This document shows positions 1 through 7,322 of a DNA stretch of 64,000 nucleotides, piece by piece. How positions within the stretch are numbered: position 1 is the first letter of the stretch; the number at the start of each line of letters is the position of its first letter. A model generated the notes under the pieces. It saw only the letters and a list, made by a program, of their open reading frames with translations. It was not told the origin of the DNA and did not search any database. The translations under genes were made by a program, and so were the position numbers. Source of the DNA: Treponema sp. (lineage in GTDB: Bacteria; Spirochaetota; Spirochaetia; Treponematales; Breznakiellaceae); assembly GCA_031274285.1 (NCBI GenBank), contig JAISQJ010000162.1, positions 1 through 64,000 on the forward strand, given 5' to 3'.

Positions 1-33
1 TAATATTTACAAAAAATCTTAGGACAAATTGCA

Positions 34-200
34 CATAACGTCTTGTATATGACGTTTTGGCCCGCCCATAAAGCAATGCGGTAGCATTACGGCGGGCCAA
101 AATGTGGCGGAGAAAAACCGCACAAAGGCCACAGGCCGACTGCGGTTTTTCGTAGCCCGAGCCGCCTACTGGCGGCGAAGCATATACAGACCTGTTATAC
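34..200 (-). repeat. attC-like (integron cassette recombination site) element
   Basis: The outer arms form an imperfect inverted repeat with attC architecture. Bases 35-39 (ATAAC) pair with 194-198, 40-43 (GTCT) with 188-191, and 45-51 (GTATATG) with 181-187. Unpaired extra bases lie at 44 and 192-193, as the R box, spacer and L box of attC sites would show. Between the arms lie three hairpins: a 12-bp stem at 55-66/91-102, an 11-bp stem at 112-122/141-151 and a 6-bp stem at 161-176. It sits just downstream of the minus-strand toxin gene, where attC belongs in a gene cassette. At 167 bp it is longer than most attC sites, and the terminal boxes only loosely match the consensus. A small structured mobile repeat is the alternative. 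No integrase gene is in the window. Confidence 0.5.
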
Positions 201-219
201 GAAGTACCGCCGCACACTA

Positions 220-555
220 CTATTTTATTTTTCCGTCTATTATTTTTTTATACAATATTTCTTCTAAATTCCTTCTTCCGTCTATTACTGATATTATGTT
301 TATTATTTGCCCGTCAACTTTATAATATATTATCCAATTATCTTGGACTATTTGCCGATAATCATTTATTCCAATATCCTTTAATATTTGCACAGATTTT
401 CCCATTCCAGGCATGTCTTTTAAATTTTTAACCTGTGATTTTATTTTCAAATATATTTTTTGGGCAACACTTTTCCCATAAGTATATTTATACCATGATA
501 CTATTTCAATAAATTCCTCACCTGCATCCTTTGACCAATTGATTTTATATTTCAT
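220..555 (-). CDS. RelE/ParE-family toxin
   Basis: The product is 111 residues, the usual length for the RelE/ParE fold. It has the family's early helical region (W-S-K-D-A near residue 7), a central R-Q-I-V and W-I-I-Y-Y-K strand pair, and a late I-I-x-V-I-D-G-R-R motif near residues 88-95, where family members place functional arginines. Family members are either ribosome-dependent mRNA nucleases or gyrase poisons; the sequence does not say which. The start codon lies 2 bases beyond the stop of the antitoxin gene at 558-830, so the pair is one operon. Base composition is much AT-richer than the backbone genes from 1,716 on, consistent with acquisition. Confidence 0.85.
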   Translation of the reverse strand: MKYKINWSKDAGEEFIEIVSWYKYTYGKSVAQKIYLKIKSQVKNLKDMPGMGKSVQILKDIGINDYRQIVQDNWIIYYKVDGQIINIISVIDGRRNLEEILYKKIIDGKIK

Positions 556-557
556 TT

Positions 558-830
558 TTAGTCCAATATTTTTTCGATCCTTTTATCCATTTCCTCTTCG
601 GTTATTATGTTTCCATTTCTTACATCATTTTCACCAATGGATAAAATTTTGAGCAAATTTATTGCGTCCATAATGTTTTGATAATAATTTACATTCATCA
701 AAACGGCTCTGGCTTCCCCATTCTGGGTAATAACCATGGGGTTATTTTTTTCTCCAACTTGCTTCAAAACATCTGCCGTATGAGCTTTTACATACGAAAT
801 GGGCTTAATATCTTCCACTAAATTTATCAT
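558..830 (-). CDS. Phd/YefM-family antitoxin
   Basis: The product is about 90 residues. The N-terminal half (I-K-P-I-S-Y-V-K, then N-P-M-V-I-T-Q-N-G-E-A-R-A-V-L-M) is the DNA-binding Phd/YefM fold, and the acidic, helical C-terminus would wrap the toxin. The ATG at 830 is preferred over the one at 839 because the purine-rich AGGATGG lies about six bases before it, whereas the upstream ATG has no room for a ribosome site. It is first in the module, as expected for an autoregulating antitoxin, and carries its own promoter at 850-878. Confidence 0.85.
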   Translation of the reverse strand: MINLVEDIKPISYVKAHTADVLKQVGEKNNPMVITQNGEARAVLMNVNYYQNIMDAINLLKILSIGENDVRNGNIITEEEMDKRIEKILD

Positions 831-841
831 TTTTACCATCC

Positions 842-878
842 TACTTTATATAGTACCATATTTGGATTGTTTTGTCAA
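842..878 (-). promoter_or_regulatory. Promoter and candidate operator of the toxin-antitoxin module
   Basis: On the minus strand TTGACA (878-873) and TACTAT (855-850) are separated by exactly 17 bases, a strong sigma-70 type promoter. The near-palindrome TACTTTATATAGTA (842-855) overlaps the -10 box and is a likely autoregulatory operator for the antitoxin. Transcription would begin about a dozen bases before the ATG at 830. Confidence 0.7.
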
Positions 879-879
879 T

Positions 880-950
880 ACTTTATGCTACATGACGATA
901 CCCCACCGTCAGCTATACCGGGGCGCGTATACAGGCCCATAGTGCGAAAT
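880..950 (-). repeat. Degenerate attC-like element
   Basis: The stretch around 924-950 (GCGTATACAGGCCC then GCGAAAT) closely resembles the right arm of the attC-like element near position 180 (GCATATACAGACCT then CGAAGT). The left side carries TACATGACG, resembling TATATGACG at 47-54. Internally ATACCCC pairs with GGGG and GTAT. It is short and imperfect, so it may be a worn remnant. Together with the element at 34-200 it brackets the toxin-antitoxin pair, as two attC sites would bracket one cassette. Confidence 0.35.
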
Positions 951-984
951 CGGGAAAATTTTCTAAAAAAAACAATAGAAATCC

Positions 985-1013
985 TTGACAATACTAATAC
1001 AATGATATATTAC
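985..1013 (+). promoter_or_regulatory. Sigma-70 type promoter
   Basis: TTGACA at 985-990 and TATTAC at 1008-1013 are separated by 17 bases in an AT-rich context. A perfect 10-bp palindrome AAGATATCTT follows at 1029-1038 and could be an operator. The only reading frame downstream is the 40-codon ORF at 1,070-1,192. Confidence 0.55.
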
Positions 1014-1069
1014 ATAAGGATTTCCCCAAGATATCTTAGAAAGATCGTTGGATAAATTAGTGATATTGG

Positions 1070-1192
1070 ATGCAGCGAATAGTTATAGATGATTTACGTG
1101 TTATTCCGGGAAATAAATATGAAAAATTGAGGATTATCATTAGATTATATGGGGGAATTATTATGAATAAAAAAGAAAAGATGATCAATTAA
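1070..1192 (+). CDS. Short ORF of unknown function, possibly a remnant
   Basis: A 40-residue frame beginning M-Q-R-I-V-I-D-D-L-R-V-I-P-G-N-K-Y and ending in a lysine-rich tail. It lies about 55 bases after a strong promoter, which is why it is listed. No convincing ribosome-binding site precedes the ATG, and no family is recognised. It may be the N-terminal stump of another toxin or antitoxin. The interval 1,193-1,336 beyond it holds no gene; only short inverted repeats such as GCCTA...TAGGC near 1,250-1,270 are seen. Confidence 0.25.
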   Translation: MQRIVIDDLRVIPGNKYEKLRIIIRLYGGIIMNKKEKMIN

Positions 1193-1336
1193 TATTAAGA
1201 TAACTTCCGGCGCTTTCAAGTTTCTCCCGGCGGGTCGGCCCCTGCCCTCGCCTAGTGGATTTATTAGGCTAAAAACACGGATAAAAACCACAAAGGCGCC
1301 GAAGGCGCACAAAGGAAAATCAGGAAGACTGTTTTA

Positions 1337-1609
1337 TCATTTTCCCAACGCTTTCTCCATATTATTTATAATTTCTTTTTCCGTCAATGTTCTTCCGTTT
1401 TCTATATCATCAATGCCTTCTTGAATTAATTTATATAATTCACTTTTTCCGGCTAGTTCTTCATAAGTTTCAATACTCATTACAGCGAGATCCCCCTCTC
1501 CATTTTTTGTAATAAATATTGGTTCCCTATATTTATGACAAAATTCAGATATTTTACCATAACCATATAATATCGGTTTATTGATACTTTTGTCAAGCGC
1601 TTTTGCTAA
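1337..1609 (-). pseudogene. Decayed Phd/YefM-family antitoxin without a start codon
   Basis: On the minus strand an open frame reads K-I-S-E-F-C-H-K-Y-R-E-P-I-F-I-T-K-N-G-E, then D-L-A-V-M-S-I-E-T-Y-E-E-L, a classic Phd/YefM core, followed by an acidic helical tail to a TGA at 1,337-1,339. The frame opens after a TAA at 1,610-1,612 and contains no ATG, GTG or TTG before the core. The usual N-terminal I-R-P-I-S-D-L-R-N segment is compressed to I-N-K-P-I-L-Y-G. The promoter at 1,567-1,596 lies inside this would-be N-terminal region, suggesting a deletion that joined promoter to gene body. No toxin partner remains next to it. An internal ATG could at most yield the C-terminal toxin-neutralising half. 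Confidence 0.7.
1567..1596 (-). promoter_or_regulatory. Promoter inside the decayed antitoxin
   Basis: Minus-strand TTGACA (1,596-1,591) and TATTAT (1,572-1,567) are separated by 18 bases. The two ATG codons that follow immediately are out of frame with the antitoxin core, so transcription from here would not give the full antitoxin. Confidence 0.55.
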
Positions 1610-1715
1610 TTATTTTGAAACCCATAGTAAATCCATTGACGTACTATGATTTCTCTGGTAAAAAGGTATAGCTTCCCCGGCTGTGGGAAAGATTAACCTA
1701 TGAAGGAGATTTCAG

Positions 1716-3338
1716 ATGAAACGTGTTGTAACGGCGGTCCTTGTACTGACCGCGATCATGGCATTTTCCGCCTACGGGGCGGGAAGGAGGGCGGAAACCG
1801 GGACCCGGCTAAAGACCCTCAATTGGGTAGCGCCGGGGGAAGTAACCACCATGGACTCCGGCAAGAGCTACGATACCATCAGTTGGGAGCAGCTTGAACT
1901 GTTTAACGAAAGCCTCTACAAGATCAACGGGGATAACGAGCCGGTCCCGGCCCTGGCCGCGGCCCTGCCGGCGGTAAGCGCGGACGGCCTTACCCTGACC
2001 ATCGATCTAAGGCCCAACATAGCCTTTTCCGACGGAACCAGGATCACGGCCCATGACTTTGTCTATGCGGCCCAGCGGATTGCCGATCCCGCCACCGGCT
2101 CCCAGAGCGCCAACCGGATAACCTATTTTAAGAACGCGTCGGACATTATCGCCGGAAAGCAGCCCCCGGAGAATTTGGGAATCCGGGCGCTTTCGGACAG
2201 CCGCCTGGAGATAACGCTCACCGCGCCCAACCCCTATATCAACACGGAGCTTTCTAACGTCCTCCTGGCCCCGGTAAACCGGGCCTTTGCCCAGGAGAAG
2301 GGGGCGGCCTACGGACTTTCCTCGGAGAATCTCCTGGCCTCCGGCCCCTTTGTGCTTACCGGCTGGAACGGGGCGAATATTTCGTGGAAATACGTGAAGA
2401 ACCCCCACTATTGGGACGCGGCGAACATCTATTTTGACGAGATCAACGTGCAGGTGGTAAAGGAAACCGCCACCGGGGTTGCCCTCTACGAGGCGGGGAA
2501 TCTGGACGGCGCCGCGGTGTCCGGCGAATACCTCAACGCATACCGGGGAACCGCGGACCTGGTATCGGTAAAAACCCTCAGAATGACCAATCTGGAACTG
2601 GGAATCAGCTCGAACCAGTACCTTCAGAACCTCAACCTCCGCAAGGCCCTGCTCCTGGCGGTGGACCGGAACGAGCTGGCCCAATCCATTCTGAACGGCG
2701 ACGGCATCCCCTCGGTGGGGGTAATCCCCAACGGCATCGCCGTCAGTCCGGTCAACGGCAAAAGCATCGCCGACGACTTCGGCGTCCTGGTTTCCACCAA
2801 CATCCCCGAGGCAAAGCGGCATTTTGCCCAGGCCCTGCGGGAACTGGGGGTCTCGACCCTTACCCTCCGGCTGGTGACCACGGATAACGACGAGGGCACC
2901 AAGACCGGCCAGTACCTGCAAAGCGTGTACGAGACCAACCTGCCGGGCCTCAAGATAGACCTGGCCAATGTGCCCGCCTCGGTACGGTTCCAGGAAATGA
3001 TGGCCTATAAGTTCGACCTGGCCCTGGGGGGCTGGACCGGGGAGTTTAACCCCGCCACCTACATCAAGCAGTTTGAAACCAGCAACGAGCATAACCACGG
3101 CCGCTGGGTATCGCCGGAAGTTACCGCCCTGATCGACGCCCTGGAAAACAGCGACGGTACCAATTTTGCCCTGCGCTGGGAACACCTGCGGGAGGCAAAC
3201 AAGTACCTGGTTGACAATGTGGTTACGGTGCCCCTGGTGCAGGCGGCCAAGAGCTACCTCATCAACCCGAAACTCAAGGGTTACGTGGTCCACGTGCTGG
3301 GTACCGCTATTGACATTACCCACGCTTATTTTGAATAA
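1716..3338 (+). CDS. oppA: Oligopeptide ABC transporter substrate-binding protein (SBP family 5)
   Basis: A 540-residue periplasmic binding protein. A basic, hydrophobic signal sequence (residues 1-21) ends A-Y-G-A-G and has no lipobox cysteine, so signal peptidase I cleavage or an uncleaved anchor is likely. The family 5 pattern is clear: T-L-N-W-V near the N-terminus, an E-P-V-P-A-L-A segment, D-L-R-P-N-I-A-F-S-D-G-T near residue 100, H-Y-W-D near 230 and R-K-A-L-L-L-A-V-D-R later. The start follows AAGGAGA. It is first in a five-gene operon (1,716-7,322) with both permeases and both ATPases, so it sets the substrate of the importer. Peptide is the likeliest substrate; other solutes cannot be excluded. 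Confidence 0.9.
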   Translation: MKRVVTAVLVLTAIMAFSAYGAGRRAETGTRLKTLNWVAPGEVTTMDSGKSYDTISWEQLELFNESLYKINGDNEPVPALAAALPAVSADGLTLTIDLRPNIAFSDGTRITAHDFVYAAQRIADPATGSQSANRITYFKNASDIIAGKQPPENLGIRALSDSRLEITLTAPNPYINTELSNVLLAPVNRAFAQEKGAAYGLSSENLLASGPFVLTGWNGANISWKYVKNPHYWDAANIYFDEINVQVVKETATGVALYEAGNLDGAAVSGEYLNAYRGTADLVSVKTLRMTNLELGISSNQYLQNLNLRKALLLAVDRNELAQSILNGDGIPSVGVIPNGIAVSPVNGKSIADDFGVLVSTNIPEAKRHFAQALRELGVSTLTLRLVTTDNDEGTKTGQYLQSVYETNLPGLKIDLANVPASVRFQEMMAYKFDLALGGWTGEFNPATYIKQFETSNEHNHGRWVSPEVTALIDALENSDGTNFALRWEHLREANKYLVDNVVTVPLVQAAKSYLINPKLKGYVVHVLGTAIDITHAYFE

Positions 3339-3345
3339 CTAATAT

Positions 3346-4284
3346 ATGAAGCGCTGGCTCCGGTTTTTTGCCAGCCGGATAGGGTACATGGTGATAACGC
3401 TCTATGTGATTATCACCATTACCTTTTTATTGATGAACCTCCTCCCCGGAACTCCCTACCAGGATCAGTCCCGGCTTACGGCTATACAGATACAGATGTT
3501 GAACGAAAAGTACGGCCTTAGCAAACCTTTAGGGGAACGGTATCTGAATTACCTGGCCAACATAGTCCGGGGGGATTTCGGTATCTCCCTGCAATTTTCT
3601 GACCAAAAGGTAAGTACCCTGCTCAAAACCCGGCTGGGGCCCTCGGTGCGGCTGGGCCTTCAGGCGGTCATCTTCGGCGCCTTGGCGGGCATAGTCCTGG
3701 GGGCCGCGGCCGCCATGAAGCATAACACCTGGATAGACACCTTCTGTTCCCTTTTTGCCATCCTGGGCCGTTCCGCGCCGAATTTTGTGGTGGCGGTCCT
3801 GTTACAGTTTATCTTTGCCATCAGCCTCCGGCTCCTCCCCATAGGCCTGTGGAACGACGGTTTCCGCTCGACGATTCTGCCTTCCCTGGCCTTGTCCATC
3901 TCTCCCATGGCGGATTCGGCCCGGTTCATCCGGGCGGAACTTATCGATGTGCTGGGGAGCGATTATATCGAGCTGGCCCGGGCCAAGGGCATGGGGGAAT
4001 TCCGCCTGGTCCTGACCCACGGCCTGCGGAACGCCCTTATCCCCTTCCTCACCATCATCGGCCCCATGACCGTGTCCCTAATGACCGGTTCCCTGGTGGT
4101 GGAAAACATCTTCGCCGTTCCCGGTATCGGGGAACAGTTTACCAAGTCTATCCTGTCCAACGATTACGCCACGATCATGGCGGTAACCATCCTCTTTTCG
4201 GGACTCCTGGTGACCGTGATCTTTATTACCGACATACTCTACCAGCTTATCGATCCCCGGGTGCGGGTAGGAGGCCGCCGGTGA
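3346..4284 (+). CDS. oppB: Oligopeptide ABC transporter permease, OppB type
   Basis: 312 residues with about six membrane segments. It starts with the OppB/DppB N-terminus (R-I-G-Y-M-V-I-T-L-Y-V-I-I-T-I-T-F-L-L-M-N-L-L-P-G-T pattern) and carries the cytoplasmic EAA loop (Y-I-E-L-A-R-A-K-G-M) near residue 210, which docks on the ATPase. It begins 7 bases after the binding-protein stop and overlaps the next permease by GTGA. Confidence 0.9.
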   Translation: MKRWLRFFASRIGYMVITLYVIITITFLLMNLLPGTPYQDQSRLTAIQIQMLNEKYGLSKPLGERYLNYLANIVRGDFGISLQFSDQKVSTLLKTRLGPSVRLGLQAVIFGALAGIVLGAAAAMKHNTWIDTFCSLFAILGRSAPNFVVAVLLQFIFAISLRLLPIGLWNDGFRSTILPSLALSISPMADSARFIRAELIDVLGSDYIELARAKGMGEFRLVLTHGLRNALIPFLTIIGPMTVSLMTGSLVVENIFAVPGIGEQFTKSILSNDYATIMAVTILFSGLLVTVIFITDILYQLIDPRVRVGGRR

Positions 4285-5339
4285 ATTCCCCAAATATGCC
4301 CCCCGCCGCGCCCGCCGTTAAGCCGACGGATATATCCGCGGAGCTTTTCCGCTTCCGGCCCCCGGCCCCCGATGCCGCGGAGCCGGTCCGGCAGATTCAG
4401 AGTCTTACCTTTACCCAGGATGCGTGGCGGCGGCTGCGGAAGAACCGGGCCGCGGTGGCGGCCATGGTAATCCTCCTGGTTATCATCAGCCTGTCGTTCC
4501 TTGCCCCCCTGCTGGCGCCCCATAACCCGAACAGCCAAAACATCCCCCACGCCAATCTGCCGCCCCGCATTCCGGGTGTTTCGATAAGGGGATTCAACGG
4601 TTTTGCCCATTTCCGGGGAACCTGGATCGACCGCTATGCGGCCGCGGGTGTTCCCGCCGGAGTCTACTACCCCTTCGGTACCGACGAATTCGGCCGGGAC
4701 ATCCTTTCCCGGTCCCTCTACGGAACACGGATTTCCCTTACCATCGCCTTTATCGCCGCGATCCTGGATCTGACCATCGGGGTTTTTTACGGCCTTGCCG
4801 GCGCATTAAAGGGGGGAAGGACCGACACGATGATGCAGCGGCTGCTGGAGATCATCAACGGCGTTCCTAACCTGGTGCTGGTGGTCCTCATGCTCCTCAT
4901 CTTTCGTCCCGGCATCCTCTCCATCATCCTGGCCCTGACCCTTTCCTCCTGGATACCCATGGCCCGGATAGTCCGGGCCCAGACTCTCAAGATTCGGACG
5001 CTGGAATACGTTCAGGCCGCCCGGGCCCTGGGCACCTCCCCGCTGCGGATCGCCTTGTTCCACGTATTGCCCAATATCGCCGGCATGGTGGCGGTCAGGA
5101 CCATGTTTTCCATCCCCACGGCCATTTTTTTTGAAACCTTCCTCAGCTTTATCGGGGTGGGGATGAAGATTCCCAACGCGTCCCTGGGGACCCTCCTCAA
5201 CGGGGGCTACAAGGTGTTCAGGATCTACCCCTACCAGATGGGCATCCCCGCGGTGATCCTCTGCGTGATCATGCTGGCCTTTAACATCTTCGCCGACGGG
5301 CTGCGGGACGCCTTTGATCCCCGGATGAAGGATATATAG
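4281..5339 (+). CDS. oppC: Oligopeptide ABC transporter permease, OppC type
   Basis: 352 residues. The GTG at 4,281 is chosen because TAGGAGG lies six bases before it and it overlaps the oppB stop as GTGA; an ATG at 4,296 is a weaker option. The proline-rich cytoplasmic N-terminus (about 50 residues) is followed by the OppC_N-type segment W-R-R-L-R-K-N-R-A-A-V, then the C-terminal permease with G-T-D-E-F-G-R-D-I-L-S-R near residue 130 and an EAA loop (Y-V-Q-A-A-R-A-L-G). It would pair with OppB to form the pore. Confidence 0.9.
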   Translation: MNSPNMPPAAPAVKPTDISAELFRFRPPAPDAAEPVRQIQSLTFTQDAWRRLRKNRAAVAAMVILLVIISLSFLAPLLAPHNPNSQNIPHANLPPRIPGVSIRGFNGFAHFRGTWIDRYAAAGVPAGVYYPFGTDEFGRDILSRSLYGTRISLTIAFIAAILDLTIGVFYGLAGALKGGRTDTMMQRLLEIINGVPNLVLVVLMLLIFRPGILSIILALTLSSWIPMARIVRAQTLKIRTLEYVQAARALGTSPLRIALFHVLPNIAGMVAVRTMFSIPTAIFFETFLSFIGVGMKIPNASLGTLLNGGYKVFRIYPYQMGIPAVILCVIMLAFNIFADGLRDAFDPRMKDI

Positions 5340-5347
5340 GAGGACCG

Positions 5348-6400
5348 GTGGCTAAACCCAGGCTGGAAGTGCAGAATCTATCGGTCTCCTTTACGACCTT
5401 CGGCGGTACTGCCCAGGCGGTGCGGAATCTCAGCTTTTCCCTCTACGAGGGAGAGACCCTGGCCATTGTGGGGGAGTCGGGGAGCGGGAAAACCGTAACC
5501 TGCCGGGCCATGATGCGGCTCCTCCCAAAAAACGCCTCCATCGATTCGGGCCGCATCTTCCTTGACGATCTTGAAGTCCTGTCCCTCAGCGAAAGGCGGA
5601 TGCGCGCCGTCCGGGGAAATGACATTGCCATGATCTTCCAGGACCCCATGACATCCCTCGATCCCACCATGCGCATCGGCGCCCAGATTGAGGAGGCGAT
5701 CACCCTGCACCGCCGCCTGAAGGCCGGGGAGGCCCGCCGGCGCATGCTGGAACTGTTAACCATGGTCGGCATCGAGGACCCCCTGCGGAGGAGCCGCCAG
5801 TACCCCCATGAATTTTCCGGGGGCCAGCGCCAGCGCATCGTCATCGCCATCGTGCTGGCCTGTAACCCCAAGGTGCTTATCGCCGACGAGCCCACCACCG
5901 CGCTGGACGTTACCATGCAGGCCCAGATCATCGATCTCCTCAAGGAACTTCAGCGGAAGATCAACACCTCCATCGTATTTATCACCCACGACCTGGGGGT
6001 GGTGGCCAATGTGGCCGACCGGGTGGCGGTGATGTACGCGGGGAGAATCGTCGAGATAGGCCGGGCCGACGAGGTGTTCTACGATCCCCGCCACCCCTAC
6101 ACCTGGGGGCTCCTGGGGGCCATGCCGACCCTGGAAAAGGGTACCCGCCCCCTTACCCCCATCCCCGGTTCTCCCCCCAGCCTCATAGACCTGCCGTCAG
6201 GCGATCCCTTTGCCCCCCGGAACCCCTATGCCCTGGAGGTGGACGCCCTGTGGGAGCCGCCCCTTTTTCCGGTCAGCGATACCCATTACGCGGCCACCTG
6301 GCTCCTTGACCCCCGTGCCCCGCCGGTCAAAGTCCCCGAGGCGCTGGAAAAACGCCGGGCGGAATACCTGGGAAGGATGGAAAACCATGGAGGCATCTAG
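5348..6400 (+). CDS. oppD: Oligopeptide ABC transporter ATPase, OppD type
   Basis: 350 residues starting at GTG after TAGGAGG. Walker A is G-E-S-G-S-G-K-T near residue 42, the signature is F-S-G-G-Q-R-Q-R near 158, Walker B ends L-I-A-D-E-P-T, and the switch histidine is in F-I-T-H-D-L. The C-terminal extension has the OppD/DppD oligopeptide element (H-P-Y-T-W-G-L-L). Unlike many OppD proteins, the cysteine cluster of the C-terminal tail is not evident. Its 3' end overlaps the start of the next ATPase by 14 bases. Confidence 0.9.
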   Translation: MAKPRLEVQNLSVSFTTFGGTAQAVRNLSFSLYEGETLAIVGESGSGKTVTCRAMMRLLPKNASIDSGRIFLDDLEVLSLSERRMRAVRGNDIAMIFQDPMTSLDPTMRIGAQIEEAITLHRRLKAGEARRRMLELLTMVGIEDPLRRSRQYPHEFSGGQRQRIVIAIVLACNPKVLIADEPTTALDVTMQAQIIDLLKELQRKINTSIVFITHDLGVVANVADRVAVMYAGRIVEIGRADEVFYDPRHPYTWGLLGAMPTLEKGTRPLTPIPGSPPSLIDLPSGDPFAPRNPYALEVDALWEPPLFPVSDTHYAATWLLDPRAPPVKVPEALEKRRAEYLGRMENHGGI

Positions 6401-7322
6401 CGGCCTGGCCCGGCAAACGGCTCCGGTGATTCTGGAGGCCGACAACATAGTCCACCGCTACGAGGGCGGGAAAAAACCCGCGGTGGACGGGGTAAGTTTT
6501 TCCATCCGCGAGGGGGAGACCTTCGGCCTGGTGGGGGAATCGGGCTGCGGGAAAACCACCACCGGCAGGATGATCCTGAAGCTTCTGGATACCAGCGCCG
6601 GGACCATCCGCTATAAGGGGCGGGATATCCGGGAAATAAAAAAGAAAAAGGAGCTGCTGGATTTCAGGCGGGAAGTGCAGATCATCTTTCAGGACCCCTA
6701 CGCTTCCCTTAACCCCCGGATGAAGGTTAAGGATATTATCGCCGAGGGAATCGACAACCACCGCCTTGCCGCCTCCCGGAGGGAGCGGGACGATCGCATT
6801 GCCTCCCTGCTCCGCATGGTGGGCCTCAGCCCCGACCACGCCTCCCGCTATCCCCATGAATTTTCCGGCGGCCAGCGGCAGCGCATCGGCATCGCCAGGG
6901 CCCTGGCGCCGGAACCCCGCTTCATTGTCTGTGACGAGCCCATCTCCGCGCTGGACGTGTCGATTCAGGCCCAGATCGTAAACCTCCTCAAGGAGCTTCA
7001 GCACCGGCGATCCCTGACCTACCTCTTTATCGCCCACGATCTTTCCATGGTAAAGCATATTTCAGACCGCATCGCCGTGATGTACCGGGGCAGGCTGGTG
7101 GAACTGGGCCCCGCGGACGAGGTGTACAGCCGTCCCATCCATCCCTATACCCGGAGCCTCATCTCCGCCATACCCCTGCCGGACCCGGAATTCGAGCGGG
7201 AGCGGCGGCGCATCCCCTATACCCCCGGCCCCCCTTCCGGCGGCCTGCGGCCCTTTTCCCCGGACCACTTTGCCGCCTGCGACGGTGATCTTAACGGTGG
7301 GGGGGACTGCGGCGGACCGTAA
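6387..7322 (+). CDS. oppF: Oligopeptide ABC transporter ATPase, OppF type
   Basis: 311 residues from the ATG at 6,387, which follows GGAAGGATGG; longer upstream extensions lie in the OppD coding region and are not family-like. Walker A G-E-S-G-C-G-K-T, signature F-S-G-G-Q-R-Q-R, Walker [11 protein letters not shown] and H-loop A-H-D-L are all present, followed by the OppF tail (H-P-Y-T-R-S-L). It closes the operon. Its last 32 bases overlap, tail to tail, the end of the polyphosphate kinase gene on the other strand. Confidence 0.9.
   Translation: MEASSGLARQTAPVILEADNIVHRYEGGKKPAVDGVSFSIREGETFGLVGESGCGKTTTGRMILKLLDTSAGTIRYKGRDIREIKKKKELLDFRREVQIIFQDPYASLNPRMKVKDIIAEGIDNHRLAASRRERDDRIASLLRMVGLSPDHASRYPHEFSGGQRQRIGIARALAPEPRFIVCDEPISALDVSIQAQIVNLLKELQHRRSLTYLFIAHDLSMVKHISDRIAVMYRGRLVELGPADEVYSRPIHPYTRSLISAIPLPDPEFERERRRIPYTPGPPSGGLRPFSPDHFAACDGDLNGGGDCGGP

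Noticed and set aside
104..325. 73-codon open frame on the plus strand
   Set aside because: It crosses the hairpins of the attC-like element and the end of the RelE-type gene.
867..1055. 62-codon open frame on the plus strand
   Set aside because: It runs across the degenerate attC-like element and a promoter; no ribosome site or family pattern.
2007..3323. 438-codon open frame on the minus strand opposite oppA
   Set aside because: GC-rich coding DNA creates long antisense frames; the plus-strand protein is a clear family member and the antisense product has no recognisable pattern.
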